A stretch of DNA of 21,267 nt from Peptococcaceae bacterium (GCA_031264885.1 JAISDM010000050.1:1-21267); one strand, 5' to 3'; positions 1 to 7,110 are shown, counted from the first letter of the stretch. Numbers and translations are program-made. The notes: a model not told the origin generated them from the sequence alone.

Positions 1-50
1 GCGGGCGCCCGGAGGGTCGCCCGGATCCCGGGTCGCGTCTGTGCAGAGAC

Positions 51-76
51 GGGCGGCAGAATGCCGCCCCTACGGG
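51..76 (+). repeat. Family A interspersed palindrome, copy 1
   Basis: GGGCGGCAGAATGCCGCCC followed by CTACGGG. The core is a near-perfect dyad (GGGCGGCA / TGCCGCCC). At least ten related copies lie in gaps between genes of this window, in both orientations. No open frame with a ribosome site uses it. Confidence 0.85.
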
Positions 77-99
77 CGCGTCATACACGGTATCGCAGG

Positions 100-121
100 G
101 GGCGGTGGCATTCTGCCGCCC
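100..121 (-). repeat. Family A palindrome, copy 2 (inverted)
   Basis: Reads as GGGCGGCAGAATGCC on the minus strand, with a mismatch in the second arm. It lies 23 bases from copy 1 in opposite orientation, so the pair can itself form a larger inverted structure. Confidence 0.75.
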
Positions 122-161
122 GAAAATCCGGAAATGGAAACGGACACATTTATCATACACA

Positions 162-184
162 GTAGGGGCGGTATTCTGCCGCCC
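162..184 (-). repeat. Family A palindrome, copy 3 (inverted)
   Basis: GTAGGGGCGG-TATTC-TGCCGCCC, the reverse orientation of copy 1 including its CTAC tail. With copies 1 and 2 and the family B pair that follows, it fills the gene-free stretch 1-361. I see no credible gene in that stretch. Confidence 0.8.
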
Positions 185-210
185 GTCCCCGTCCGGAAAT
201 TATCATATCT

Positions 211-244
211 TGTCATTCTGGGCTTGTCCCAGAATCCAGGTTCC
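211..244 (-). repeat. Family B interspersed palindrome, copy 1
   Basis: Core ATTCTGGGCTTGTCCCAGAAT. These 34 bases are the exact reverse complement of 2564-2597, and weaker similarity continues to about 262 (CAAAAATGAT on the minus strand in both copies). The two copies therefore flank the two-gene minus-strand unit 431-2472 as inverted repeats. Confidence 0.85.
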
Positions 245-260
245 TTGGTTGATCATTTTT

Positions 261-293
261 GGATTCCGGGACAAGCCTGGAATGACGGGGACG
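261..293 (+). repeat. Family B palindrome, copy 2
   Basis: GGATTCCGGGACAAGCCTGGAATGA type, opposite in orientation to copy 1 and 16 bases away, followed by a CGGGGACGG tail. It resembles the copy at 4847-4876. Confidence 0.8.
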
Positions 294-361
294 GAAAGAA
301 GGTTAATCTCTGGAGAGACACTGAGAATTTACGTCTGCCAAGCTGTGAATCGCGGACGCGC

Positions 362-397
362 AAAAAAAAGGGGTTGCCTTTTTGGGCAACTCCTTTT
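362..397 (-). terminator. Intrinsic terminator of the U32-like/dehydrogenase operon
   Basis: On the minus strand a 9-bp stem (GGAGTTGCC, 385-393, with GGCAACCCC, 370-378; one mismatch) with a 6-base loop is followed by eight T residues (362-369). It lies about 35 bases after the stop of the gene at 431. The plus strand also pairs and ends in four T residues, so some bidirectional action is possible. Confidence 0.85.
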
Positions 398-430
398 ATG
401 ATTAAGGGTATACGGTTGCTTGAGTCGAAA

Positions 431-1339
431 TTACGCGATTTGCGGATGGCCTTCGCCGGCTTTGAGCTGCTTGGCTTCGGGATAGTACCGGTTCACGAAT
501 TCCAACACGATGCTTGCCTGACGGGCCATGTCCACGCCGTTCTGGGCGGTGGTCAGCTGGCCGTGTCCGGCTACGCAGGAGTTACCGGTCTTCAGGTATA
601 CCGGCGCGCAGAGGCGAACCATCTCGGGCGCTTCGTATACACGGATGAATCCGCCGGAACCGGGCGGGTTGTCGGTATGCAGATCCAGGGGTACGTTCAC
701 CGCGGCGCGGAGAGAGGCCAGCATCGGCAGGCTCAGGTCGCGGACGGGGTTGATGGAGTCGGCGCCGCTTCTCTCCATGAGCTGGAAGCTGGCAGGATTG
801 CCTTGGCCGTTATGGGCGGAGTTCTTGAACTTGACTTCTTTGGGCAGCTCGCCGTTTTTACGGGCTTCGTCCAGTACCCACATGAGACCTTCGTCGTATA
901 CCAGCAAGCCGCGGATACCGGCTTCGCAGATGCGTTTGGCGTCTTCAACCGCCCGCAGGAGCTGTTCTGTGCCGCGGATACGGTAGGCGATGACGCGTCC
1001 TTGCTCGCTCAGGCGGGTGGCGCTGGTGTCATAAGCGGCGCGGGGGCCGATGGACATATTGAGAGAAGCGCCATGGGCCTTACAGATGGCGGCGTATTCT
1101 TTCAATTCTGTGAAGGTGTGCCGAAACGCGCCGTAGGTCTCGTCAACGCGGTTGATTTGGATCTTCAGCTTTTCCGCTTCGTCAATCAGCGCTTTTGCGG
1201 CCAGAGCCGTGTTGATGGTAGGAACCTCTATACCAAAATGCGCGCCTTCGGGGAACCGTTTGGTCGAGGTCGGGAGATCGAACAGGTCGCCTTCCGGCAG
1301 ACCAATTTTCTTAAAGAATGCCCTGGTTTTCTCCATCAT
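431..1339 (-). CDS. U32-like TIM-barrel protein (peptidase U32-type annotation, function unproven)
   Basis: This 302-residue soluble protein has no signal peptide. Its alternating strand/helix pattern and loops such as IEVPTIN (37-43), LVYDEG (146-151), SGADSINPVRD (191-201) and LDLHTDN (218-224) suggest a TIM barrel. From memory, close relatives in anaerobic Clostridia are annotated as U32 family peptidases, but I see none of the accessory domains of RlhA/TrhP-type U32 enzymes, so proteolysis should not be assumed. The start at 1339 follows GGAGGG (1349-1354) with a 9-base spacer; an upstream in-frame ATG at 1390 has no such site. It is the second gene of a minus-strand operon, 74 bases after the dehydrogenase-family gene. 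Its substrate is probably related to that of the dehydrogenase; this last point is inference. Confidence 0.8.
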   Translation of the reverse strand: MMEKTRAFFKKIGLPEGDLFDLPTSTKRFPEGAHFGIEVPTINTALAAKALIDEAEKLKIQINRVDETYGAFRHTFTELKEYAAICKAHGASLNMSIGPRAAYDTSATRLSEQGRVIAYRIRGTEQLLRAVEDAKRICEAGIRGLLVYDEGLMWVLDEARKNGELPKEVKFKNSAHNGQGNPASFQLMERSGADSINPVRDLSLPMLASLRAAVNVPLDLHTDNPPGSGGFIRVYEAPEMVRLCAPVYLKTGNSCVAGHGQLTTAQNGVDMARQASIVLEFVNRYYPEAKQLKAGEGHPQIA

Positions 1340-1413
1340 AATAAAAATCCCTCCATACTTAATTTTTTTATAGTGATTATGAACAAACAAAGTAAACGAA
1401 CGGAACGCCGGCG

Positions 1414-2472
1414 TTACGCTTCTTTAACCGGCAGGGCTTTGACTCCCAGACTGGCAGCCAATTGGTTCAGTGACGCGACTACCTCTCCGTCGTAAGCGAG
1501 GCCGTCTTTTTGATTCTTTAACACGTTCAGGTATTCGATTTCTCCCGGCAGATAAATCGGGCCTCCGCTGATGGAAGGCAGACTCTTGATCAGCCGGACG
1601 CAGCGGTCAATCTCTTTCTTGAAGGCTTTCGGATCGGTGAACCGGGCGATTTCAAAGGCGCAGAAGAGATGTCCGGTCTTCATGGGGCCGTTCAAATCGG
1701 TGGTTTCCCGGACTTCTCCCAGGAACCCGGTGCCGGTTAATAAGCTGCAAAGGATTTCGATCATTAAGGCAAGTCCGGATCCTTTGGGTCCGCCAATGGG
1801 TTCCAAAGTGCCTTTCAGGGCGGCTTCCGGATCCGCGGTGGGTTTCCCCTCCGGATCCAGCGCCCAGCCCAGTGGGATGTCCTGGTGGGTTGTGGCCGCG
1901 TAACGGATCTTGCCTCGGGCGACCAATGTGGAAGACATGTCCAGAACGAGGGCGGGTTCTTCATCGGCCGGAATGGTAACAGATACGGGATTGGTTCCCA
2001 TCAGCGCGGTTTTGGCGCCGAAGGGCGCCAGCGCGGGCGCCGCGTTGGTCATCACTATGCCGATCATGTCCTGGTCGGCGGCCATCATGGTATAATAAGC
2101 GGAAACTCCAAAATGATTGGAATTCCGTACAGCCACCATACCGGCGCCGAATTCTTTGGCTTTTTCGATGGCTTTGGTCATGGCCGCGTGGCCCGCCAGC
2201 GGGCCGAAAGTGTTGTTTGCGTCTATGAGAGCCGTTGATCCGCTGTCTTGAATGACTTGGATGTTTTTGACCGGATTCATGACTTTGGCTTCGATACGGC
2301 GGATATAGGCAGGGAGACGGATCAGACCGTGAGACTTAACCCCTCTCAGATCGGCTTGCAGCAAGGATTCCGCGATGATTTCCGCTTCGGCGTCCGGGAC
2401 GTGGATGGCTTTCAGAATATCCAGGGCGAACGCTTTGGCCTGTTGGGGGGTATAACTTTGTATCGCGCTCAT
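1414..2472 (-). CDS. Malate/L-lactate dehydrogenase family oxidoreductase (Ldh_2)
   Basis: A protein of about 352 residues, the usual length of the NAD(P)-dependent Ldh_2 family, which includes malate, lactate, sulfolactate, ureidoglycolate and diketogulonate enzymes and is unrelated to classical Rossmann malate dehydrogenases. Visible family marks are the N-terminal helices with SLLQADLRGVKSHGLIRLP, the catalytic-histidine segment NSNHFGVSAYY, MGTNPVSVTIPA, DMSSTLVARGKI and IPLGWALDPEGKPTADP. The exact 2-hydroxy acid cannot be read from sequence; malate fits the neighbours (malic enzyme, fumarase). Two adjacent ATG codons (2475 and 2472) follow a perfect AAAGGAGGTGAT site; the second gives a better 7-base spacer. 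It is the first gene after the sigma-54 promoter at 2504-2521 and is followed by the U32-like gene. Confidence 0.92.
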   Translation of the reverse strand: MSAIQSYTPQQAKAFALDILKAIHVPDAEAEIIAESLLQADLRGVKSHGLIRLPAYIRRIEAKVMNPVKNIQVIQDSGSTALIDANNTFGPLAGHAAMTKAIEKAKEFGAGMVAVRNSNHFGVSAYYTMMAADQDMIGIVMTNAAPALAPFGAKTALMGTNPVSVTIPADEEPALVLDMSSTLVARGKIRYAATTHQDIPLGWALDPEGKPTADPEAALKGTLEPIGGPKGSGLALMIEILCSLLTGTGFLGEVRETTDLNGPMKTGHLFCAFEIARFTDPKAFKKEIDRCVRLIKSLPSISGGPIYLPGEIEYLNVLKNQKDGLAYDGEVVASLNQLAASLGVKALPVKEA

Positions 2473-2503
2473 CATATCACCTCCTTTACGAAAAATATAT
2501 TAA

Positions 2504-2521
2504 ATGCAAGTTCCGTGCCAA
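2504..2521 (-). promoter_or_regulatory. Sigma-54 (-24/-12) promoter of the dehydrogenase operon
   Basis: Minus strand TTGGCAC-GGAAC-TTGCAT, with exactly ten bases between the -24 GG (2519-2518) and the -12 GC (2507-2506). Transcription should start near 2494, giving a leader of about 20 bases that holds the ribosome site. It is almost the same as the promoter at 4805-4821 and lies beside a sigma-54 activator gene. Confidence 0.9.
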
Positions 2522-2563
2522 CATGAGGCGCCTTTATCCCGGAATTCAAAAATGATAAATGAA

Positions 2564-2597
2564 GGAACCTGGATTCTGGGACAAGCCCAGAATGACA
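2564..2597 (+). repeat. Family B palindrome, copy 3
   Basis: Exact 34-base reverse complement of 211-244, core ATTCTGGGACAAGCCCAGAAT. It lies upstream of the minus-strand sigma-54 promoter, so it separates that promoter from the putative activator sites. Confidence 0.85.
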
Positions 2598-2645
2598 AAA
2601 ATATGGCGCCGGAATGACAGGCTATGATCGTTTCCGGACGGTCCC

Positions 2646-2670
2646 GGGCGGCAGGATGCCGCCCCTACGG
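2646..2670 (+). repeat. Family A palindrome, copy 4
   Basis: GGGCGGCAGGATGCCGCCC followed by CTACGG. It is preceded by CGGACGGTCCC, a flank also seen before the copy at 13916 and, nearly, before 7750. Confidence 0.8.
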
Positions 2671-2737
2671 CGCCGCGAACGATGCGTTGGCGGGGGCGGG
2701 CTTTGCAAGTCCGGAATGGCGCCGCGAATGGCGTGTT

Positions 2738-2760
2738 GGCGGAAGCGGCATTCTGCCGCC
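2738..2760 (-). repeat. Family A palindrome, copy 5 (inverted, diverged)
   Basis: GCGGCATTCTGCCGC core within GGCGGAAGCGGCATTCTGCC. It pairs with copy 4 in opposite orientation. Together they fill the gap between the family B copy and the regulatory dyad. Confidence 0.7.
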
Positions 2761-2770
2761 TGTGGTTTGG

Positions 2771-2830
2771 GAAACGTTTCATAAAGAATCATTTCATTAT
2801 GAAACGACGCGTTTCATAATGAAATGATTC
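2771..2830. promoter_or_regulatory. Large dyad: candidate activator-binding (enhancer) site
   Basis: Two perfect 21-base arms (2786-2806 and 2810-2830) flank ACG. Inside lie two TTTCATNATGAAA palindromes (2792-2804, 2812-2824) with centres 20 bp apart. The 9-mer GTTTCATAA occurs three times (2776-2784 plus, 2797-2805 minus, 2811-2819 plus), and GAAACGTTTC (2771-2780) is itself a palindrome. It lies 46 bases before the activator gene and about 280-335 bases upstream of the minus-strand sigma-54 start. Fis-type regulators bind such dyads, and enterobacterial PrpR boxes, as I recall them, are also TTTCAT/ATGAAA dyads. Binding by the adjacent regulator is inferred. Confidence 0.75.
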
Positions 2831-2875
2831 TGTGGCGCATTATGGGGGATTTGTACGGAAGCGGGGGTATTTTGG

Positions 2876-4792
2876 ATGAAAAAAGCAGAAAAATTAAAAG
2901 GGAAAATTTGTCTGATCGCGCCGAATTACCGGATACTTGAGATGGGCAAGAAGGTATCGGAGGAATTTGGCTATCATTTGACCACGTATAGAGGGAATTT
3001 GCATGAGGGTGTGGAGGCGGCCAGGAAAGCTATGGCGGACGGCGCGGAGATCATCATCAGCCGCGGCGGGACGGCCAAGCTGATCGAGCGGGAGCTGGAC
3101 TGCGAGGTGGTTTATATTGTTTTTTCTGTGGTGGACTTCCTCAGAACCGTTGACGAATCCAAAAAATTCGGCGATCAAATCGGGATGCTGGGATTTGAGG
3201 ATTTGTTTGGGGATATCGACAATTCCTATGATTTTCCGGATTATAATCTGCATGTGAAACAAATCGGCAAATACGAGAATATAGAAGAAGAAATCGAAAA
3301 AATGAGCCGGGAAAAAGGGGTGAATGTGTTTATCGGGGGGGACGCCATCGTTCAGGCGGCGGAGAAGATGGGTTTTATCGGGCTTTTGATCGAATGTGAT
3401 CTGGAATCGGTCCGGCGCGCGCTGAGCGAGGCGATTCGCCTGGCTGAGCTGAAGATGAAGGAGTCCGAGCGGTATCTGGAGTTCAAGGCCATTACGGAAC
3501 ACAGCAGCGAGGGTATGATTTTTTTGGATGAGAACGGCCAGATCAAGTATATCAACCCGCTGGCTTATCAGTTCTTTGAGAGGATGTTTTCCAGGACGGC
3601 CATTATGAGTCTGCCCATCCGGGAATTGTTTCCCAAGACTTACGAGGAGATACCGAAAGGCAATCCGGTTTTTCAGATATATGAAACCATCCGGGATATA
3701 AAAATCGTTTCTAATTATATCCCTTTGAATATGGACGGGCGTTTCCTGGGGGGATTGATCTCGTTCCAAAATGTGACCCGGATCGAGGAGCTGGAAAAAA
3801 GAATCCGGCGGGAGCTGTATTCCAAGGGGCATGTGGCCAAGCATTATTTCAGGGATTTCAGCACGGTGGATACTTATATGAAGACGCTCCTGAAAAACGC
3901 GAAAAGGCTGGCGGCGGCGGACAGTTCCATTTTGATCATCGGGGAGTCGGGGACGGGCAAGGAATTGATGGCGCAGAGCATCCACAATGACAGTCAGAGA
4001 AGGAACGGCCCTTTTGTGGCTGTGAACTGCGCGGCTCTGCCGAAAAGTGTTTTGGAAAGCGAACTGTTCGGCTATGTGGACGGGGCCTTCACAGGCGCGA
4101 AGAAAGCGGGCAAGCCGGGGCTTTTTGAGCTGGCGCACAGGGGCGCCATATTCCTGGATGAAATCGGGGATATGCCGCTGAACATCCAGGGGCATCTGCT
4201 GCGGGTCATTCAGGAGAAGGAGGTGACCCGCATCGGCGACGACCGGGTGATCGCGGTGGATATTCGCATTATATCCGCCACCAACAGGGATTTGAGAAAG
4301 ATGGTGTCGGAGGGGAGTTTCCGGGAGGATCTGTTCTACCGGCTGGACATCGTCCGGATCAAAATGCCGTCGCTGAGGGATCGGATGGATGATTTGCCGG
4401 TGCTGTGCGAGTATTTTCTGCCGGTTTTTTCTCAAGCGAATCATCTGTCTCTGAGGCGCCTGTCTCTGGACGCGATTGAGCGGATGAAGCGGTATTCCTG
4501 GCCGGGCAACATCCGTGAGCTGCAAAACTTCATTGAGAGCGCGGTGATTATGTCGGAGGATGAGGAGATTCAGGCCGATGTCATCGATCAGCTCTTGCGG
4601 GATCGGATGGGCGGCGGAGGGGAATGGATGAGGGAGAGTGTTATGGAGAAGGAGGAGAATACGCTGCGGGAGCTGGAGCAGGAGAGTATTCTGAAGATAT
4701 TGAAGCAGGTTCAGGGGAATCGGAGCAAGGCCGCGAAGATCCTGGGGATCAGCACGACGACGCTGTGGCGGAAGCTGCGTAATTTCAATTGA
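2876..4792 (+). CDS. PrpR-like sigma-54-dependent transcriptional activator
   Basis: This 638-residue cytoplasmic regulator has four parts. Residues 10-195 match the PrpR N-terminal effector domain (ISRGGTAKLIE at 61-71, VFIGGDAIVQAA at 151-162). Residues 200-310 form a PAS-like domain (SSEGMIFLDENGQIKYIN). Residues 330-560 are the AAA+ domain, with Walker A GESGTGKE (356-363), the sigma-54 contact loop GAFTGA (403-408), Walker B AIFLDEIGD, arginine-finger region REDLFYRLD and WPGNIREL (542-549). Residues 610-638 are a Fis-type helix-turn-helix (SKAAKILGISTTTLWRKL). PrpR itself senses 2-methylcitrate; here the neighbours suggest a C4-dicarboxylate or related acid, which is inference. Sigma-54 promoters on both sides (2504-2521, 4805-4821) are likely targets. 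The start is preceded only by a weak GGGGG site. No receiver domain is present, so it is not a two-component response regulator. Confidence 0.95.
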   Translation: MKKAEKLKGKICLIAPNYRILEMGKKVSEEFGYHLTTYRGNLHEGVEAARKAMADGAEIIISRGGTAKLIERELDCEVVYIVFSVVDFLRTVDESKKFGDQIGMLGFEDLFGDIDNSYDFPDYNLHVKQIGKYENIEEEIEKMSREKGVNVFIGGDAIVQAAEKMGFIGLLIECDLESVRRALSEAIRLAELKMKESERYLEFKAITEHSSEGMIFLDENGQIKYINPLAYQFFERMFSRTAIMSLPIRELFPKTYEEIPKGNPVFQIYETIRDIKIVSNYIPLNMDGRFLGGLISFQNVTRIEELEKRIRRELYSKGHVAKHYFRDFSTVDTYMKTLLKNAKRLAAADSSILIIGESGTGKELMAQSIHNDSQRRNGPFVAVNCAALPKSVLESELFGYVDGAFTGAKKAGKPGLFELAHRGAIFLDEIGDMPLNIQGHLLRVIQEKEVTRIGDDRVIAVDIRIISATNRDLRKMVSEGSFREDLFYRLDIVRIKMPSLRDRMDDLPVLCEYFLPVFSQANHLSLRRLSLDAIERMKRYSWPGNIRELQNFIESAVIMSEDEEIQADVIDQLLRDRMGGGGEWMRESVMEKEENTLRELEQESILKILKQVQGNRSKAAKILGISTTTLWRKLRNFN

Positions 4793-4804
4793 TTGGGTGT
4801 TTTG

Positions 4805-4821
4805 TTGGCACAAAAATTGCA
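4805..4821 (+). promoter_or_regulatory. Sigma-54 (-24/-12) promoter of malic enzyme-fumarase genes
   Basis: TTGGCAC-AAAAA-TTGCA, with GG at 4807-4808 and GC at 4819-4820, exactly ten bases apart. Transcription should start near 4832, giving a leader of about 90 bases that contains the family B palindrome. It begins 12 bases after the activator gene stop. Confidence 0.92.
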
Positions 4822-4846
4822 TATTTATATTCTTACAGAGTGTGTT

Positions 4847-4876
4847 GGATTCCGGGTCAAGCCCGGAATGACGGGA
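4847..4876 (+). repeat. Family B palindrome, copy 4, in the malic enzyme leader
   Basis: ATTCCGGG-TCAAG-CCCGGAAT is a perfect 8-bp stem with a 5-base loop, about 17 bases after the predicted transcription start and 36 bases before the ribosome site. It could stabilise the 5' end of the mRNA, or be only a repeat insertion. Confidence 0.8.
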
Positions 4877-4923
4877 ACGGATGTGTCCAATGCGCGGGTC
4901 AAAAAAATTAAGGGGGAATTTTT

Positions 4924-6099
4924 GTGGATTACAACAAAATGGCTTTGGAAATGCATGAGAAGAATCAGGGCAAGTTGGGAACGTACAGTAAGGTTGAGGT
5001 GAAAACGAAGGATGATTTGAGTACGGCTTACACGCCTGGCGTTGCGGAACCTTGCCGCAAGATCGCTGATAATCCTGATGATATTTATAAGTACACGTTT
5101 AAGGGCAATATGGTCGCCGTGGTGTCCGACGGCAGCGCGGTGCTGGGTCTCGGCAACATCGGCGGGGCCGCCAGCATGCCTGTGATGGAGGGCAAATGTG
5201 TTTTGTTCAAAGAGTTCTCGGGTGTGGACGCGTTTCCCATCTGCCTGACCACGCAGAACGACGATGAAATCATTAAGATTGTTCAGAATCTGGAGCCGGT
5301 TTTTGGCGGCATTAATCTGGAAGACATCAACGCGCCCCGCTGTTTCTATATTGAGGAACAGCTGAAGAAGACCATGAACATCCCGGTGTTCCATGACGAT
5401 CAGCACGGAACCGCCATTGTGGTTTCCTCCGCTTTACTGAACGCGCTGAAATTGGTGGGCAAAAAAATCGAAGACATCAAGATTGCTATGAACGGCGCGG
5501 GTTCCGCCGCGATTGCGGTGTCCAAGCTGATTATGGGCTTCGGTGTGAAAAATCTGATCATCTGCGACAGCAAGGGCGCGATCTACGAGGGCAGAAAAGA
5601 CGGCATGAATCCGTACAAGGATCAGATGGCCAAGGTGACCAACCGTGAGATGATTAAAGGCGGGCTGAAGGAAGCTGTGGTGGGCGCGGATGTGTTCATC
5701 GGGCTGTCCAAGGCCAATGTTCTGACTCAGGAAATGGTCAAGACCATGGCGCCCAAGCCCTTGATCTTCGCGATGGCCAATCCCACGCCGGAGATCATGC
5801 CGGACGAGGCGAAAGCCGCGGGCGCCGCTGTGGTGGCTACCGGTCGGTCGGACTTCCCGAATCAGATCAACAATGTGCTGGCGTTCCCGGGTGTGTTTAA
5901 GGGCGCCTGTGAGGTGCGCGCTTCGGATATCAACGAACAAATGAAGATTGCCGCCGCCGTGGCTTTGGCCGGCATGGTCAAGACGGAGGATCTGACTCCG
6001 GAGAACATCATGCCTCCGGCGCTGGACCGCAATGTGGCCAAGGTGGTCGCCGCGGCCGTGGCCAAAGCGGCCCGGGATTCCGGTGTGGCAAGAATCTAA
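4924..6099 (+). CDS. Malic enzyme (malate dehydrogenase, oxaloacetate-decarboxylating)
   Basis: This 391-residue cytosolic enzyme converts malate to pyruvate, CO2 and NAD(P)H. Its size matches the short bacterial type without a C-terminal phosphotransacetylase domain. Landmarks are the catalytic tyrosine in AYTPGVAEP (about 35-43), the catalytic lysine in EGKCVLFKEFSG (K91), metal ligands in GGINLEDINAP and FHDDQHGTA (E132, D133, D158), the Rossmann loop MNGAGSAAIA (189-198) and FAMANPTPE followed by ATGRSDFPNQINNVLAFPG. Asp215 after the second Rossmann strand suggests NAD preference, not proof. The start is GTG at 4924, 7 bases after AGGGGG; the resulting N-terminus (MDYNKMALEMHEK) fits the family. 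It is the first gene behind the sigma-54 promoter and is followed by both fumarase subunits, a logical fumarate-malate-pyruvate set. Confidence 0.95.
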   Translation: MDYNKMALEMHEKNQGKLGTYSKVEVKTKDDLSTAYTPGVAEPCRKIADNPDDIYKYTFKGNMVAVVSDGSAVLGLGNIGGAASMPVMEGKCVLFKEFSGVDAFPICLTTQNDDEIIKIVQNLEPVFGGINLEDINAPRCFYIEEQLKKTMNIPVFHDDQHGTAIVVSSALLNALKLVGKKIEDIKIAMNGAGSAAIAVSKLIMGFGVKNLIICDSKGAIYEGRKDGMNPYKDQMAKVTNREMIKGGLKEAVVGADVFIGLSKANVLTQEMVKTMAPKPLIFAMANPTPEIMPDEAKAAGAAVVATGRSDFPNQINNVLAFPGVFKGACEVRASDINEQMKIAAAVALAGMVKTEDLTPENIMPPALDRNVAKVVAAAVAKAARDSGVARI

Positions 6100-6126
6100 T
6101 TGAGTATAATCCCGGGGTATGCTTGC

Positions 6127-6146
6127 GGGGGCGGCGTCCTGCCGTC
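6127..6146 (+). repeat. Family A palindrome, copy 6 (diverged)
   Basis: GGGGCGGCGTCCTGCCGTC, a decayed version of the repeat. It lies in the 139-base gap between malic enzyme and fumarase alpha. Confidence 0.55.
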
Positions 6147-6175
6147 TGAATCCATCGAATGTTCATTCAGCCTGC

Positions 6176-6199
6176 GGGCGGCAGAATGCCGCCCCTACG
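6176..6199 (+). repeat. Family A palindrome, copy 7
   Basis: GGGCGGCAGAATGCCGCCC followed by CTACG. An open frame runs from 6119 through this repeat into the fumarase gene, so a gene caller could add about 40 spurious residues to that protein. Confidence 0.85.
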
Positions 6200-6238
6200 C
6201 CGTCCCGCGCGGCGATGTGTGAAGATAAGGAGGGGCCT

Positions 6239-7084
6239 ATGAAAGAAATTGAGGTTTCCAAGATCGTGGATGTGGTAGAGGAGCTATGTATCAAAGCCGC
6301 CTGCGACCTGGACGAATCCGTTGAGAATTGCTTGAAAGAATGGCAGAAAAAAGAAGAATCGGAATTCGGGAAATATTCCTTTGAGCAGATTTTAGAAAAC
6401 GTGGCCTATGCCCGGAAAGAGAATCTGGCGCTCTGCCAGGATACGGGCGTGGCGGTGTTCTTTGTGGATGTGGGGCAGGAAGTGCATATCAAGGGCGGCG
6501 GACTGGAAGACGCCATCAACGAAGGGGTGCGCCGGGGATATACCAAGGGGTATCTGCGCAAATCCATGGTGAATGATCCGGTGTTTAACCGCAAGAATAC
6601 CACGGACAATACGCCTGCGGTGATCCATTGGAACATCGTTCCGGGGGATCAGCTGAGGATCCAGATCTTGCCTAAGGGCGGCGGCAGCGAGAATATGGGC
6701 CGGCTGGCCATGCTGAAGCCTTCGGACGGGCTGCCCGGAATCAAGGACTTCGTTCTGAAGGCCGTGAAGGACGCCGGCGGCAATCCATGTCCGCCCATTG
6801 TGGTGGGCATCGGAATCGGCGGGACTATGGAAAAAACCACCATCCTCGCCAAAAAAGCCTTGTCCAGGGTCATCGGAAGCCCCAATCCGGATGAGCGCTA
6901 CGCGAAATTGGAACAGGAGCTTCTCGAGGAGATCAACAAGACCGGCATCGGGCCTCAGGGCTTGGGCGGCCGCGTGACGGCGCTTGCCGTGCATATTGAG
7001 TTTTATCCGGCGCATATTACGGGTCTGCCGGTGGCGGTGAACCTGAATTGCCACGCCGCCAGACATGCCGAGGCGACTTTATAA
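6239..7084 (+). CDS. Class I fumarate hydratase, alpha subunit
   Basis: This 281-residue subunit carries the [4Fe-4S] cluster site of heterodimeric class I fumarase (fumarate + water to L-malate). It corresponds to the N-terminal part of E. coli FumA, or to TtdA of tartrate dehydratase. The three expected cysteines are visible: LCQDTG (C66), NPCPPIVVGIGIGGT (C184) and NLNCHAARHAEA (C271). KGGGSENMG (146-154) and GPQGLGG are further family motifs. The start at 6239 follows AAGGAGG (6227-6233) with a 5-base spacer; the longer in-frame extension to 6119 only translates family A repeats and is rejected. The beta subunit starts 26 bases after its stop. Tartrate dehydratase is the alternative, but malic enzyme next door favours fumarase. 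Confidence 0.93.
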   Translation: MKEIEVSKIVDVVEELCIKAACDLDESVENCLKEWQKKEESEFGKYSFEQILENVAYARKENLALCQDTGVAVFFVDVGQEVHIKGGGLEDAINEGVRRGYTKGYLRKSMVNDPVFNRKNTTDNTPAVIHWNIVPGDQLRIQILPKGGGSENMGRLAMLKPSDGLPGIKDFVLKAVKDAGGNPCPPIVVGIGIGGTMEKTTILAKKALSRVIGSPNPDERYAKLEQELLEEINKTGIGPQGLGGRVTALAVHIEFYPAHITGLPVAVNLNCHAARHAEATL

Positions 7085-7110
7085 TAAGAGAAGGACGGGA
7101 GGTGTAAACG

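Noticed and set aside
51..184. CRISPR array suggested by closely spaced GC-rich palindromes
   Set aside because: Copies vary in orientation and spacing and no cas genes are present; these are dispersed repeats.
41..1495. A 484-codon plus-strand frame across the left edge and the U32-like gene
   Set aside because: Its first part translates family A and B repeats (GGILPP, ECRPYG) and the rest is antisense to the U32-like gene.
2894..4822. A 642-codon open frame on the minus strand opposite the activator gene
   Set aside because: The plus-strand protein has clear AAA+, PrpR and Fis domains. The antisense translation is rich in Q, H, R and P with no domain, as expected from the complement of a GC-biased gene.
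6119..6238. N-terminal extension of fumarase alpha by about 40 residues
   Set aside because: It translates two family A repeats; AAGGAGG directly precedes the ATG at 6239.
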